Positions 36,953 through 46,027 of a stretch of 64,000 bases of DNA are shown here, piece after piece (the stretch's first letter is position 1; each line of letters begins with the position of its first letter). Source of the stretch: Marinobacter salicampi (GTDB lineage Bacteria > Pseudomonadota > Gammaproteobacteria > Pseudomonadales > Oleiphilaceae); contig NZ_JAAMPF010000026.1 of NCBI RefSeq assembly GCF_011074795.1, positions 124,001-188,000 on the forward strand. The letters run 5' to 3'. Made by a program: the position numbers and the translations under genes. The notes beneath the pieces were generated by a model. The model saw only the letters and a program-made list of their open reading frames with translations. It was not told where the DNA came from and made no database searches.

Positions 36953-37861
36953 TTGACCCAGCCCATTGAAGACCTGATCACCATCCGTGACTTGCTGCGG
37001 TACGCCTCGACCCGATTCGCCGGCTCAGAGCTTTTCTACGGTCACGGCACGGACAATGTGTGGGATGAGGCGGTGCTGCTGGTGATGCGCAGCCTTAATC
37101 TGCCGCTGGAAAATAATACGCTGTTCCTGGATGCAAGGCTGACCCGGGAAGAGCGCAAGGTGATCCTGGATCGTCTTGAACGTCGTATTCATGATCGCAC
37201 ACCGCTGGCCTATCTTCTTGGCGAGGCCTGGTTCATGGGTATGCCGTTTCAGGTAGATGAGCGGGTGCTGGTACCTCGCTCGCCTCTGGGAGAGCTTTTA
37301 CAGGCAGGGGTTCAGCCGTGGCTTGGTGACCACGAGGTTTACCGCATACTCGATCTGTGTACCGGTAGTGGCTGCATTGGCATTGGTGCGGCTTCTGTTT
37401 TCCAGGAAGCAGAAGTGGTGCTGTCGGACATATCCGGTGATGCACTGGAGGTGGCCCAGGGCAACATTGTGATGCACGAACTTGAAGACCGCGTCTCCAC
37501 CGTCAGGTCGGATGTGTTCGAGAGTATTGACGGGCGATTTGATCTTATCCTGAGCAACCCGCCTTATGTAGATGCCGAGGATCTGGCGGATATGCCGGCT
37601 GAGTTCCATCATGAGCCTGTGCTTGGCCTGGCGGCCGGTCCGGACGGGCTTGAGATCGCCCATCGCATTCTGGAACAGGCAGCCGATCATCTGGCGCCGG
37701 GGGGACTGTTGATTGTTGAGGTAGGCAACAGCTGGCCGGCGCTGGTCGAGGCCTATCCTGAGTTGCCATTTATCTGGCTGGAATTCGAGCACGGTGGTGA
37801 TGGCGTGTTCCTGCTCCGTGCGGCAGACCTTGTTGAATGGCAACGCCACAGAAACATTTAA
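36953..37861 (+). CDS. prmB: Ribosomal protein L3 glutamine methyltransferase
   Basis: 302 residues. The class I SAM fold carries [13 protein letters not shown] (SAM-binding loop) and [14 protein letters not shown], the NPPY motif of N5-glutamine methylases. The N-terminal helical domain ([25 protein letters not shown]) identifies PrmB rather than PrmC. It methylates Gln150 of L3 in E. coli. The start is TTG at 36953, supported by AGAGGA six bases upstream. It sits 33 bases before aroC, the usual gammaproteobacterial pair. Confidence 0.94.
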   Translation: MTQPIEDLITIRDLLRYASTRFAGSELFYGHGTDNVWDEAVLLVMRSLNLPLENNTLFLDARLTREERKVILDRLERRIHDRTPLAYLLGEAWFMGMPFQVDERVLVPRSPLGELLQAGVQPWLGDHEVYRILDLCTGSGCIGIGAASVFQEAEVVLSDISGDALEVAQGNIVMHELEDRVSTVRSDVFESIDGRFDLILSNPPYVDAEDLADMPAEFHHEPVLGLAAGPDGLEIAHRILEQAADHLAPGGLLIVEVGNSWPALVEAYPELPFIWLEFEHGGDGVFLLRAADLVEWQRHRNI

Positions 37862-37894
37862 AAGACTTTAACCAACCTATATAAGATATTGATT

Positions 37895-38998
37895 ATGTCT
37901 GGAAACAGTTTCGGAAAATTGTTCACAGTGACGACCTTTGGCGAGAGCCACGGCGCTGCCCTGGGTTGCATCATTGACGGTTGTCCTCCGGGGCTTGAGC
38001 TGTCTGAGGCAGACCTGCAGGGGGATCTTGACCGCCGCAAGCCAGGCACGTCCAGGCATACCACCCAGCGTCGGGAAGCGGATGAGGTCCGTATTCTCTC
38101 TGGGGTTTTTGAAGGCAAAACCACTGGCACACCCATTGGCATGGTGATCGAGAACACCGATCAGCGCTCGAAAGACTACTCCAAAATCTCCGACCAGTTC
38201 CGGCCTGCCCACGCTGATTACACTTATATGCACAAGTACGGCGTGCGGGATTACCGGGGCGGCGGCAGGTCGTCGGCCCGGGAGACCGCCATGCGGGTCG
38301 CAGCCGGCGCGGTGGCCCGGAAGTACCTGTCGGAACGCCTGGGTATCCGCATTCGCGGTTACCTGGCGCAATTGGGCCCTGTTGTAATTGAGAACCTGGA
38401 CTGGGATCAGGTCCACCAGAATCCCTTTTTCTGCCCCGACGCGGCAAAGGTGCCTGAACTAGAAAACTACATGGACGCCCTGAGAAAAGAGGGCAATTCT
38501 GTTGGTGCGAGAATCAACGTCGTGGCCGACAATGTGCCTCCGGGCCTGGGCGAGCCGGTTTTTGACCGGCTTGATGCAGACCTGGCCCACGCCCTGATGA
38601 GCATCAACGCGGTCAAAGGTGTTGAAATCGGTGCAGGCTTTGGCTGCGTAGCCCAGAAGGGCACCGAGCACCGGGATGAGCTTACGCCGGACGGCTTTCT
38701 GTCAAACCACGCCGGTGGTGTCCTGGGCGGCATCTCCTCAGGCCAACCGATACTGGCCAGTATCGCACTCAAGCCGACGTCCAGTCTGCGCCTGCCGGGG
38801 CGGAGCATCAATGCCAGCGGTGAGCCTGTGGAAGTGATCACCACCGGTCGCCACGACCCCTGTGTGGGCATCCGGGCTACCCCCATTGCTGAAGCCATGA
38901 TGGCGCTGGTACTGATGGATCATTACCTGCGTCATCGGGGACAGAACGGAGATGTGGTTGTGACCACGCCGGATATAGAGACGAACCGTAACCGTTAA
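37895..38998 (+). CDS. aroC: Chorismate synthase
   Basis: 367 residues. It makes chorismate from EPSP using reduced FMN. Signatures are intact: [57 protein letters not shown] and the C-terminal [19 protein letters not shown]. The ATG at 37895 ([10 protein letters not shown]) is chosen; an in-frame TTG two codons upstream is unlikely. The product feeds pabB and the trp genes elsewhere in this window. Confidence 0.96.
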   Translation: MSGNSFGKLFTVTTFGESHGAALGCIIDGCPPGLELSEADLQGDLDRRKPGTSRHTTQRREADEVRILSGVFEGKTTGTPIGMVIENTDQRSKDYSKISDQFRPAHADYTYMHKYGVRDYRGGGRSSARETAMRVAAGAVARKYLSERLGIRIRGYLAQLGPVVIENLDWDQVHQNPFFCPDAAKVPELENYMDALRKEGNSVGARINVVADNVPPGLGEPVFDRLDADLAHALMSINAVKGVEIGAGFGCVAQKGTEHRDELTPDGFLSNHAGGVLGGISSGQPILASIALKPTSSLRLPGRSINASGEPVEVITTGRHDPCVGIRATPIAEAMMALVLMDHYLRHRGQNGDVVVTTPDIETNRNR

Positions 38999-39021
38999 CC
39001 CTCACACCGCAGGTAACGTTT

Positions 39022-40164
39022 ATCTACTGGCGACTTTCCAATCTCTACTTCTGGTTTTTCGCGCTGCTGGGTGCGCTCCTGCCTTATTGGTCCCTTTACC
39101 TTGAAGCAAGGGGCTTCAGTTACCTCCAGATAGCCACGTTGATGGCGACTATCCAGCTTACCAAGGTGGTTGCGCCCAACCTGTGGGGCTGGATAGGAGA
39201 CCGCACCGGCCGCCGGGTGCAACTAGTGCGGCTTGGCGCTGTGGCCGGGGCCCTGTGTTTCCTCGGGGTTTTTCTGGATACGGGGTTTTACGGCCTGCTG
39301 CTGGTCATGCTCGCCTTCACCTTCTTCTGGAACGCCATACTTCCTCTGTATGAGGTGATAACCCTGCAGGGCATGGGCCGGGACCGGGAACGCTATGGCC
39401 GTGTCCGGCTCTGGGGTTCGGTGGGTTTCATTGTCTCCGTGGCGGGGATTGGCTGGCTGCTGGACCTGTTGCCGCTGACCACCTTGCCCTGGTTATTACT
39501 ACCGCTGTTCGCCGGCATTGCCATTTCAACTCTGCTGATTCCTGCCGAAACAGCCACCACCCGTCCTAAACGGGTGCGGGGGAGCCTGAAAGCCATCGTG
39601 GCTGACCCATCCGTGCTGGCTTTTTTTGCGATGAACATCCTGCTGCAGGTCTCCCATGGGGCTTACTACACCTTCTTCAGCATTCATCTGGAAAAGCTCG
39701 GCTATGACAAGCTGGCCATCGGGCTGCTCTGGTCCCTCGGGGTGTTTGCGGAAATCATTCTCTTCATCTTCATGCACCGTCTGCTGCGCCGGTTTACCGT
39801 CCGTCAGATCGCGCTGACTGCTGTGGCGCTGACGTTGCTGCGCTGGGGCATGATAGCGGAGGTCTCCTCCGTCCTGGTTCTGCTGATTATCGCCCAGTGC
39901 CTGCACGCAGCTTCGTACGGCGCCCTGCACGCGATATCCGTGCACTACATTCATGGCTATTTTGGCGAGCAGCACCACGGCCAGGGTCAGGCGCTTTACA
40001 GCGGCCTGACCTTTGGTGCCGGCGGTGCGGTGGGGGCGTGGATGTCGGGTTTTATTGTAGACGCTTACGGAACGCCGCCGGCCTTCTGGGCCAGTGCCGG
40101 AGCCATGGCGGTGGCGTTTGTGGTGGCCTGGTGCTGGCTACGACCACCACCCCGGCCGGCCTGA
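39022..40164 (+). CDS. MFS transporter (HcaT/MFS_1-like), start codon not canonical
   Basis: About 380 residues and 12 membrane helices. Conserved N-terminal features are YFWFFALLGALLPYWSLYLE (helix 1) and GWIGDRTGRRVQ (the loop 2-3 motif). The frame is open from 38992, but no ATG, GTG or TTG occurs before TTG-ATG at 39139-39144, which would delete helix 1. I placed the start at ATC (39022) because AGGTAA lies five bases upstream and the product then begins just before helix 1. A start-codon mutation, a sequencing error or true use of a rare initiator are all possible. The substrate is unknown; relatives include the phenylpropionate transporter HcaT. It closely follows aroC. Confidence 0.75.
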   Translation: MYWRLSNLYFWFFALLGALLPYWSLYLEARGFSYLQIATLMATIQLTKVVAPNLWGWIGDRTGRRVQLVRLGAVAGALCFLGVFLDTGFYGLLLVMLAFTFFWNAILPLYEVITLQGMGRDRERYGRVRLWGSVGFIVSVAGIGWLLDLLPLTTLPWLLLPLFAGIAISTLLIPAETATTRPKRVRGSLKAIVADPSVLAFFAMNILLQVSHGAYYTFFSIHLEKLGYDKLAIGLLWSLGVFAEIILFIFMHRLLRRFTVRQIALTAVALTLLRWGMIAEVSSVLVLLIIAQCLHAASYGALHAISVHYIHGYFGEQHHGQGQALYSGLTFGAGGAVGAWMSGFIVDAYGTPPAFWASAGAMAVAFVVAWCWLRPPPRPA

Positions 40165-40172
40165 GTCGACGG

Positions 40173-41039
40173 CTAGCGTAGCTCCTCCACGATGTCCACC
40201 AGGGCCTGGGCGGGTCGTGAGAGCAGCCGGCCCCTGAGCCCAACGGCACCCAGTACCCGGGAAACCTGGGCCGGTATCGCCAGCTCGGTCAGTGAATCGT
40301 CAACCATGCGCAGGGGTAGCACACTCCAACCCAGCCCTACACTGGTCATCATCTTGAGGGTTTCCATGTAGTTGGTGGGCATTTCTGGTCGTAAGGTGAG
40401 GTCCGCTTCCAGAAAAAGACGACTGATCGCCCGGTAGGTGGCGGTGCCTGGGTCAGGCAAGAGCGCGCTGAAGCCGGCAAGATGAGCAAGGCTGGGGTGC
40501 GGCTGTTGGGCCAGTGGGTGGCCCTTGCCCACCACAAAGGCCATGGGGTCATCCCAGCGGGCATGCACCTGGAAACTTCTGTCCATGGCGTCGTTCAATG
40601 TCACAAACGCAAGTTCTGCACTGCGTTTGCGCATCCGGTCGAAGGCACTCTCCGAGTCCATGAACTGAAGACCGAGGCTTACCTCCGGATAATCCCGGTT
40701 TAGCCGTCTGAGCCAGGCTGGCAGATGATGAAGGCCGATGTGGTGACTTGCGATCACTGACAAATAGCCCCTGACGTCTCCGTTGCCCATGGACAACGCC
40801 AATCTTGCATTATGGATTTCATCAAGGATGCGTCGTGCATGGGGCAGCAGTCGGGCGCCTGCGTCGGTCAGCCCCAGCTTGCGCTGGGACCGGTCGATTA
40901 TCGGCCCGCCCAATTCATTTTCAAGGGCGGCCACGCGCTTGCTTATCGCGGGCTGGGTCAGCTCAAGTGACGCAGCGGCTTGTGAGAAGGATCCTTCGTC
41001 CACGACGGCGATAAAGGCTTCCAGAGCCTGGGTATCCAT
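40173..41039 (-). CDS. LysR-type regulator divergent from leuC
   Basis: 288 residues. The N-terminal helix-turn-helix is FSQAAASLELTQPAISKRVAALENELG; a LysR substrate domain follows (YLSVIASHHIGLHHLPAWL onward). AAGG lies seven bases before the ATG. Its divergence from leuC matches the pseudomonad arrangement and suggests it controls leuCD, perhaps in response to a branched-chain pathway intermediate (inference). It converges on the MFS gene with eight bases between. Confidence 0.88.
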   Translation of the reverse strand: MDTQALEAFIAVVDEGSFSQAAASLELTQPAISKRVAALENELGGPIIDRSQRKLGLTDAGARLLPHARRILDEIHNARLALSMGNGDVRGYLSVIASHHIGLHHLPAWLRRLNRDYPEVSLGLQFMDSESAFDRMRKRSAELAFVTLNDAMDRSFQVHARWDDPMAFVVGKGHPLAQQPHPSLAHLAGFSALLPDPGTATYRAISRLFLEADLTLRPEMPTNYMETLKMMTSVGLGWSVLPLRMVDDSLTELAIPAQVSRVLGAVGLRGRLLSRPAQALVDIVEELR

Positions 41040-41071
41040 GTCTCAGCCTTGTTGACAGTGGTTGGAAAAAG

Positions 41072-41099
41072 CATTCCCATATGGAATGGTATTTATAAT
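41072..41099 (+). promoter_or_regulatory. LysR-type operator and -10 element for leuC
   Basis: CATTCC-N5-GGAATG (41072-41088) contains the T-N11-A core of LysR sites. Six bases later comes a perfect TATAAT (41094-41099). The dyad occupies the position where the -35 would lie and no good -35 is present, so transcription may need activation, or be blocked, by the divergent LysR protein. Confidence 0.5.
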
Positions 41100-41175
41100 A
41101 GACATGAATTGCGGTTATGTCTTTGGCGGCGCTATCATGTGACTGGTTTTTAGTACTGCGCCACTGGAGGCTGTT

Positions 41176-42594
41176 ATGGCAGGTAAGACGTTATACGACA
41201 AGTTATGGGACGACCATGTGGTCAAACAGCGGGACGACGGTTCGGCCCTGATTTACATCGACCGTCACCTGCTCCACGAGGTTACCTCTCCCCAGGCCTT
41301 CGAGGGTCTGCGCCTTGCCAATCGCAAGCCGTGGCGTCTTGATGCCAACCTGGCCACACCGGACCACAACGTGCCCACCACAGACCGCGCCCGTGGTGTC
41401 GACGGCATTGTGGACCCGGTCTCACGGATTCAGGTGGAAACCCTGGACAGCAACTGCGATGAGTTCGGCATTCTGGAATTCAAGATCAAGGACCAGCGCC
41501 AGGGGATTGTGCATGTTATTGGTCCGGAGCAGGGAGCGACCCTGCCGGGCATGACCATCGTCTGCGGTGACTCCCACACCTCCACCCACGGGGCCTTCGG
41601 CACCCTTGCCCACGGTATAGGCACGTCGGAAGTCGAGCACGTGCTGGCGACCCAGTGCCTGGTCCAGCAGAAAATGAAAAACATGCTGGTGAAGGTGGAC
41701 GGTAAGCTGGCGCCGGGCATTACCGGTAAGGATGTCGTGCTCGCCATTATTGGTCGTATCGGCACCGCCGGTGGTACCGGGTGTGCAATAGAGTTCGGCG
41801 GCGAAGCCATCCGCGATCTGTCCATGGAAGCCCGCATGACTATCTGTAACATGGCTATCGAGGCCGGTGCCCGGGTTGGCATGGTGGCGGTAGACGACAA
41901 GACCATTGATTACGTGCGTGGGCGTCCATTCTCGCCTAAAGGCGAGCAATGGGATCAGGCGGTGGCTCACTGGCGCACGCTTCATAGCGATCACGACGCG
42001 GTGTTTGACAAGGTTGTTGAACTGGACGCCGCCGACATTAAGCCACAGGTGACCTGGGGCACATCCCCGGAAATGGTGGTGGGTGTTGATGGCACGGTTC
42101 CGGATCCGGATCGTGAAGAGGATCCGATCAAGCGTGAAGGTATTGTCCGGGCGTTGAAGTACATGGGCCTGAAGCCCAATATGCCCATCTCCGAGATCCG
42201 GCTGGACCGCATTTTTATCGGCTCCTGCACCAATTCCCGGATCGAGGACCTGCGGGAAGCAGCAGCGGTGGTCAAAGGCAAGAAGGTGTCCACTACGCTG
42301 AAGCAGGCCATGGTGGTGCCGGGGTCAGGCCTGGTAAAGGCCCAGGCCGAGCAGGAAGGGCTGGACAAGATCTTCATTGAGGCTGGCCTTGAATGGCGCG
42401 ACCCTGGCTGCTCCATGTGTCTGGCCATGAACGCCGACAAGCTCGGTCAGGGTGAGCATTGCGCCTCCACTTCAAACCGTAATTTCGAGGGCCGCCAGGG
42501 GTTCGGGGGCCGGACTCATCTGGTCAGCCCGGCAATGGCAGCGGCTGCGGCAATAGCCGGTCACTTTACCGATGTCACTCAACTGACCCGCTGA
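41176..42594 (+). CDS. leuC: 3-isopropylmalate dehydratase large subunit
   Basis: 472 residues. With LeuD it isomerises 2-isopropylmalate to 3-isopropylmalate in leucine synthesis. The [4Fe-4S] ligands are Cys351 ([11 protein letters not shown]), Cys412 and Cys415 ([11 protein letters not shown]). The N-terminal [13 protein letters not shown] and [22 protein letters not shown] blocks are typical. GGAGG precedes the ATG. It opens leuC-leuD-leuB, with leuA absent, as is usual in pseudomonads. Confidence 0.97.
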   Translation: MAGKTLYDKLWDDHVVKQRDDGSALIYIDRHLLHEVTSPQAFEGLRLANRKPWRLDANLATPDHNVPTTDRARGVDGIVDPVSRIQVETLDSNCDEFGILEFKIKDQRQGIVHVIGPEQGATLPGMTIVCGDSHTSTHGAFGTLAHGIGTSEVEHVLATQCLVQQKMKNMLVKVDGKLAPGITGKDVVLAIIGRIGTAGGTGCAIEFGGEAIRDLSMEARMTICNMAIEAGARVGMVAVDDKTIDYVRGRPFSPKGEQWDQAVAHWRTLHSDHDAVFDKVVELDAADIKPQVTWGTSPEMVVGVDGTVPDPDREEDPIKREGIVRALKYMGLKPNMPISEIRLDRIFIGSCTNSRIEDLREAAAVVKGKKVSTTLKQAMVVPGSGLVKAQAEQEGLDKIFIEAGLEWRDPGCSMCLAMNADKLGQGEHCASTSNRNFEGRQGFGGRTHLVSPAMAAAAAIAGHFTDVTQLTR

Positions 42595-42614
42595 TTGGCC
42601 TCGAGGAGAATAGT

Positions 42615-43262
42615 ATGAGAGCGATGAAAACCCATAAGGGCCGGGTAGCGCCCATGGACCGGTCAAATGTCGATACCGACATGATCATTCCAAAACAGTT
42701 TCTGAAGTCCATCAAGCGAACTGGTTTCGGCCCGAACCTGTTTGATGAGCTTCGGTATCTGGACGAAGGCCAGCCGGACCAAGACTGCTCAAAGCGTCCG
42801 ATCAATCCGGATTTCGTGCTCAACCAGCCCCGTTATGCCGGTGCCAGTGTATTGCTGGCAAGGCGTAACTTTGGTTGTGGCTCGAGTCGGGAGCATGCGC
42901 CCTGGGCGCTGGACGACTATGGCTTCAGAGTCATAATCGCGCCCAGTTTTGCCGATATATTCTATAACAACTGCTTTAAGAATGGTCTTCTACCTATTGT
43001 TCTTGAAGAAGATATTGGCGACCACTTGTTTAAGGAAGCCGAAGAATCGGAGGGCTATGAGCTTGCTGTAGACCTGGAGGCCAAGACGGTCACGACCCCT
43101 TCCGGCGAATCGTTTGGGTTCGAGGTCGACGATTTCCGCAGACATTGCCTGCTCAACGGTCTGGATGACATCGGCGTTACGCTGGAAGATGGCGATGTCA
43201 TTCAGTCGTACGAGGACAGGCGCCGGCAGACGGCGCCCTGGCTGTTCAATTCTCCCGCCTGA
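42615..43262 (+). CDS. leuD: 3-isopropylmalate dehydratase small subunit
   Basis: 215 residues. It forms the swivelling domain partner of LeuC. Signatures: [47 protein letters not shown] and [17 protein letters not shown] precedes the ATG, 20 bases after leuC. Confidence 0.97.
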   Translation: MRAMKTHKGRVAPMDRSNVDTDMIIPKQFLKSIKRTGFGPNLFDELRYLDEGQPDQDCSKRPINPDFVLNQPRYAGASVLLARRNFGCGSSREHAPWALDDYGFRVIIAPSFADIFYNNCFKNGLLPIVLEEDIGDHLFKEAEESEGYELAVDLEAKTVTTPSGESFGFEVDDFRRHCLLNGLDDIGVTLEDGDVIQSYEDRRRQTAPWLFNSPA

Positions 43263-43320
43263 CACCAGGGCCCGGGTACCTGTTTAACCAAAGGCACACG
43301 TTCAAGTAAAGGAAACCCCA

Positions 43321-44394
43321 ATGAGTCAGTCAGTTCTTCTTCTGCCAGGTGACGGCATCGGTCCTGAAATCGTGACCGAGGCGGAGAAAGTGCTCCGCAA
43401 GGTCAACGAAAAATTCAATCTTGGCCTGAGCTTCGAGTCTGGCCTGGTCGGAGGCGCTGCCATAGACGCCACGGGCGGGCCCTTGCCCGACGAAACCATG
43501 GAGCGCGCCCAGAAAGTGGATGCCATTCTCCTTGGCGCTGTCGGCAGTCCCAAGTGGGATAACCTGAAGATGGAGCTGCGGCCGGAGAAAGGCCTGCTTG
43601 GCTTGCGCTCTGGGCTGCAACTCTTTGCCAATCTGCGTCCGGCGATCCTTTATCCCCAGCTTGCCTCAGCGTCTTCCCTGAAACCGGAGGTAGTATCGGG
43701 GCTCGACATTCTGATCGTCCGGGAACTCACCGGGGGTATCTACTTCGGCCAGCCCAGAGGCGTCCGCACCCTTGAAAACGGCGATCGCCAGGGTTTCAAC
43801 ACCTATATTTACAGCGAGTCGGAGATCCGGCGTATTGGCAGGGTAGCGTTCGAAGCGGCGCAACAACGTAACGGCAAGCTGTGCTCGGTAGACAAGGCCA
43901 ACGTGCTGGAAGTGACGGTGTTGTGGCGCGAGGTGATGAACGAGCTGGCGCAGGAGTACCCCGATGTGGAGCTCACGCATATGTACGTGGATAACGCGGC
44001 CATGCAGCTTGTTCGAGCGCCCAAGCAGTTTGATGTGATTGTGACCGGAAACATGTTTGGTGATATTCTATCCGACGAAGCGGCCATGCTGACCGGTTCC
44101 ATCGGTATGCTTCCGTCGGCGTCCATGAACGCAGAAAAGCAGGGTATGTTTGAGCCCTGTCATGGCTCGGCACCGGATATCGCCGGGCAGGGCATTGCCA
44201 ATCCCCTTGCGACCATCCTGTCTGCTGCAATGATGTTGCGATACAGCCTGAACGCTGAAGACGCTGCCCTCGCAATAGAGGCTGCTGTAAGCAGGGTGCT
44301 TGACCAGGGGCTGCGGACCGCCGATATCATGTCGCCCGATGGTCGCCGTGTCTCTACGGCAGAAATGGGCGAGGCAGTGCTGGCCGCTCTTTAA
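43321..44394 (+). CDS. leuB: 3-isopropylmalate dehydrogenase
   Basis: 357 residues. It oxidatively decarboxylates 3-isopropylmalate with NAD. Signatures: [44 protein letters not shown] and the metal-binding [34 protein letters not shown] is the ribosome site. The Pseudomonas order of leuD, a small methyltransferase, then leuB is here shortened to leuD-leuB. Confidence 0.97.
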   Translation: MSQSVLLLPGDGIGPEIVTEAEKVLRKVNEKFNLGLSFESGLVGGAAIDATGGPLPDETMERAQKVDAILLGAVGSPKWDNLKMELRPEKGLLGLRSGLQLFANLRPAILYPQLASASSLKPEVVSGLDILIVRELTGGIYFGQPRGVRTLENGDRQGFNTYIYSESEIRRIGRVAFEAAQQRNGKLCSVDKANVLEVTVLWREVMNELAQEYPDVELTHMYVDNAAMQLVRAPKQFDVIVTGNMFGDILSDEAAMLTGSIGMLPSASMNAEKQGMFEPCHGSAPDIAGQGIANPLATILSAAMMLRYSLNAEDAALAIEAAVSRVLDQGLRTADIMSPDGRRVSTAEMGEAVLAAL

Positions 44395-44536
44395 ACTGCA
44401 GTCCGGCAAACGACCGGGCTTGCTAAAACCTTCGAAACTCGACGGCAACACGATGCAGTTGTCGCGGGATAAACCCTCCTGTCCGGAACCGGCGACAAAG
44501 GTTCAGGGCGGGCATAAAATGAGGTTCAAAAGTCGC

Positions 44537-45652
44537 ATGAAGCGAGTTGGACTAATAGGCTGGCGCGGCATGGTGGGGTCTGTCCTCATGCAGCGTATGC
44601 AGGAAGAAAACGATTTCGCCGGGATCAGTCCCGTATTTTTCTCCACTTCCCAGGCCGGTCAGGCCGCTCCGGACGTGGGCAGGGGCGATGTACCCGCACT
44701 CAAGAACGCCTTTGACCTGGACGCCCTGCAGGAGCTGGACGTGATTGTCACCTGCCAGGGTGGCGACTACACCGGTGAAGTCTACCCGAAACTCCGGGAA
44801 GCCGGCTGGAAAGGCTACTGGATTGATGCGGCCTCGACCCTGCGCATGGCGGATCACTCGGTGATCGTGCTCGATCCGGTTAACCGGAAGGTTATTGACG
44901 AGGCCCTGGATAATGACGTCAAGGACTTCATTGGCGGTAACTGTACCGTAAGCCTGATGATGCTGGCGCTGGGCGGCTTGCTGGAGAAGGACCTGATCGA
45001 GTGGGTGTCCCCCATGACCTATCAGGCAGCTTCGGGCTCAGGTGCCAAGAATATGCGGGAACTGCTCATGCAGATGGGCGCCTTGCAGGACAGTGTGGCT
45101 GATCTGCTGGCTGACCCGGGGTCCGCCATTCTGCAGATTGACCGTCAGGTTACGGAAACCATGCGCTCAGCCAGTTTCCCGACCGAGCATTTCGATGTTC
45201 CACTGGCAGGCAGCCTGATCCCGTTCATCGATAAACAACTTGAAAATGGGCAGAGCAAGGAAGAGTGGAAAGCCCAAAGTGAAGCCAACAAGATTATGGG
45301 TCGCAGCGGCAATCCTATCCCAATCGACGGTATCTGTGTGCGCGTCGGCGCAATGCGAAGCCATAGTCAGGCACTGACTATCAAGTTGCGCAAAGATCTG
45401 CCGATAGCTGAAATTGAATCCATTCTTGCGGGTGGCAATGACTGGGTTAAAGTCGTTCCCAACGATCGCGAAGCCACCATGCAGGAGCTGACACCGGCCA
45501 AAGTCACCGGAACGCTGAGCGTCCCCATAGGTCGTATCCGTAAACTGGCCATGGGCCCCGAGTATATTTCGGCGTTTACGGTAGGCGACCAGTTGCTCTG
45601 GGGCGCGGCCGAGCCCTTGCGCCGTATGCTGAGGATTCTGGTCGAACGGTAA
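44537..45652 (+). CDS. asd: Aspartate-semialdehyde dehydrogenase
   Basis: 371 residues (E. coli 367). It makes aspartate semialdehyde for lysine, threonine, methionine and diaminopimelate. It starts [21 protein letters not shown] with the NADP loop GWRGMVGS. The catalytic Cys is in [10 protein letters not shown], and the His in [13 protein letters not shown]. The frame is open far upstream into leuB, but family alignment and GAGG 12 bases upstream favour the ATG at 44537; another ATG six codons earlier is possible. Confidence 0.95.
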   Translation: MKRVGLIGWRGMVGSVLMQRMQEENDFAGISPVFFSTSQAGQAAPDVGRGDVPALKNAFDLDALQELDVIVTCQGGDYTGEVYPKLREAGWKGYWIDAASTLRMADHSVIVLDPVNRKVIDEALDNDVKDFIGGNCTVSLMMLALGGLLEKDLIEWVSPMTYQAASGSGAKNMRELLMQMGALQDSVADLLADPGSAILQIDRQVTETMRSASFPTEHFDVPLAGSLIPFIDKQLENGQSKEEWKAQSEANKIMGRSGNPIPIDGICVRVGAMRSHSQALTIKLRKDLPIAEIESILAGGNDWVKVVPNDREATMQELTPAKVTGTLSVPIGRIRKLAMGPEYISAFTVGDQLLWGAAEPLRRMLRILVER

Positions 45653-46027
45653 TCCGCCTTTATTGCCAACTGTGTCCGGTTTTTGAAGGCCGGCTGGGGG
45701 GCGGCAGCTGTTTTCAGCTTCCGCCCCTGTTATTTTCTCAGGCGTTTTATCACCTGCACCAGTGGAGCGGGTACGTTTTGGATACATAAATCCGGTGTCT
45801 TTTAACAAGGACAGACAGTTCCACAGGGTTCATAACCTAATGGAACAAGGTTTGGATCTGATTGATTGATTAAACTGAGCTTATCAACAATACTTGCCCA
45901 AATTGATAAATCCCTAATGATAAAAATTAGAAATCCAATTGACGAATAGAATGCAGAAGTCATCCCACCTCGTCCGATTCTGTTTGAAAAAGCAGTGCCG
46001 AATAACGGAGACTGGTAAGGAAAAAGC
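45653..46027. other. Non-coding stretch between asd and fimV
   Basis: 375 bases. The first 85 hold the asd terminator. The rest (about 45830-45950) is clearly more AT-rich than the surrounding genome and contains TTGATA and TAATGATAAAAAT segments that could be fimV promoter elements, but no well-spaced -35/-10 pair stands out. I see no gene here. Confidence 0.6.
45697..45736 (+). terminator. Rho-independent terminator after asd
   Basis: The outer stem GGGGCGG (45698-45704)/CCGCCCC (45721-45727) and inner stem AGCTG/CAGCT (45706-45719) surround a TTTT loop with one internal mismatch. The T-rich tail TGTTATTTT follows. It isolates leuCDB-asd from fimV. Confidence 0.85.

Noticed and set aside
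44300..44536. Upstream extension of asd into leuB
   Set aside because: The frame is open, but the family N-terminus is at 44537 and the extra residues overlap conserved leuB coding sequence.
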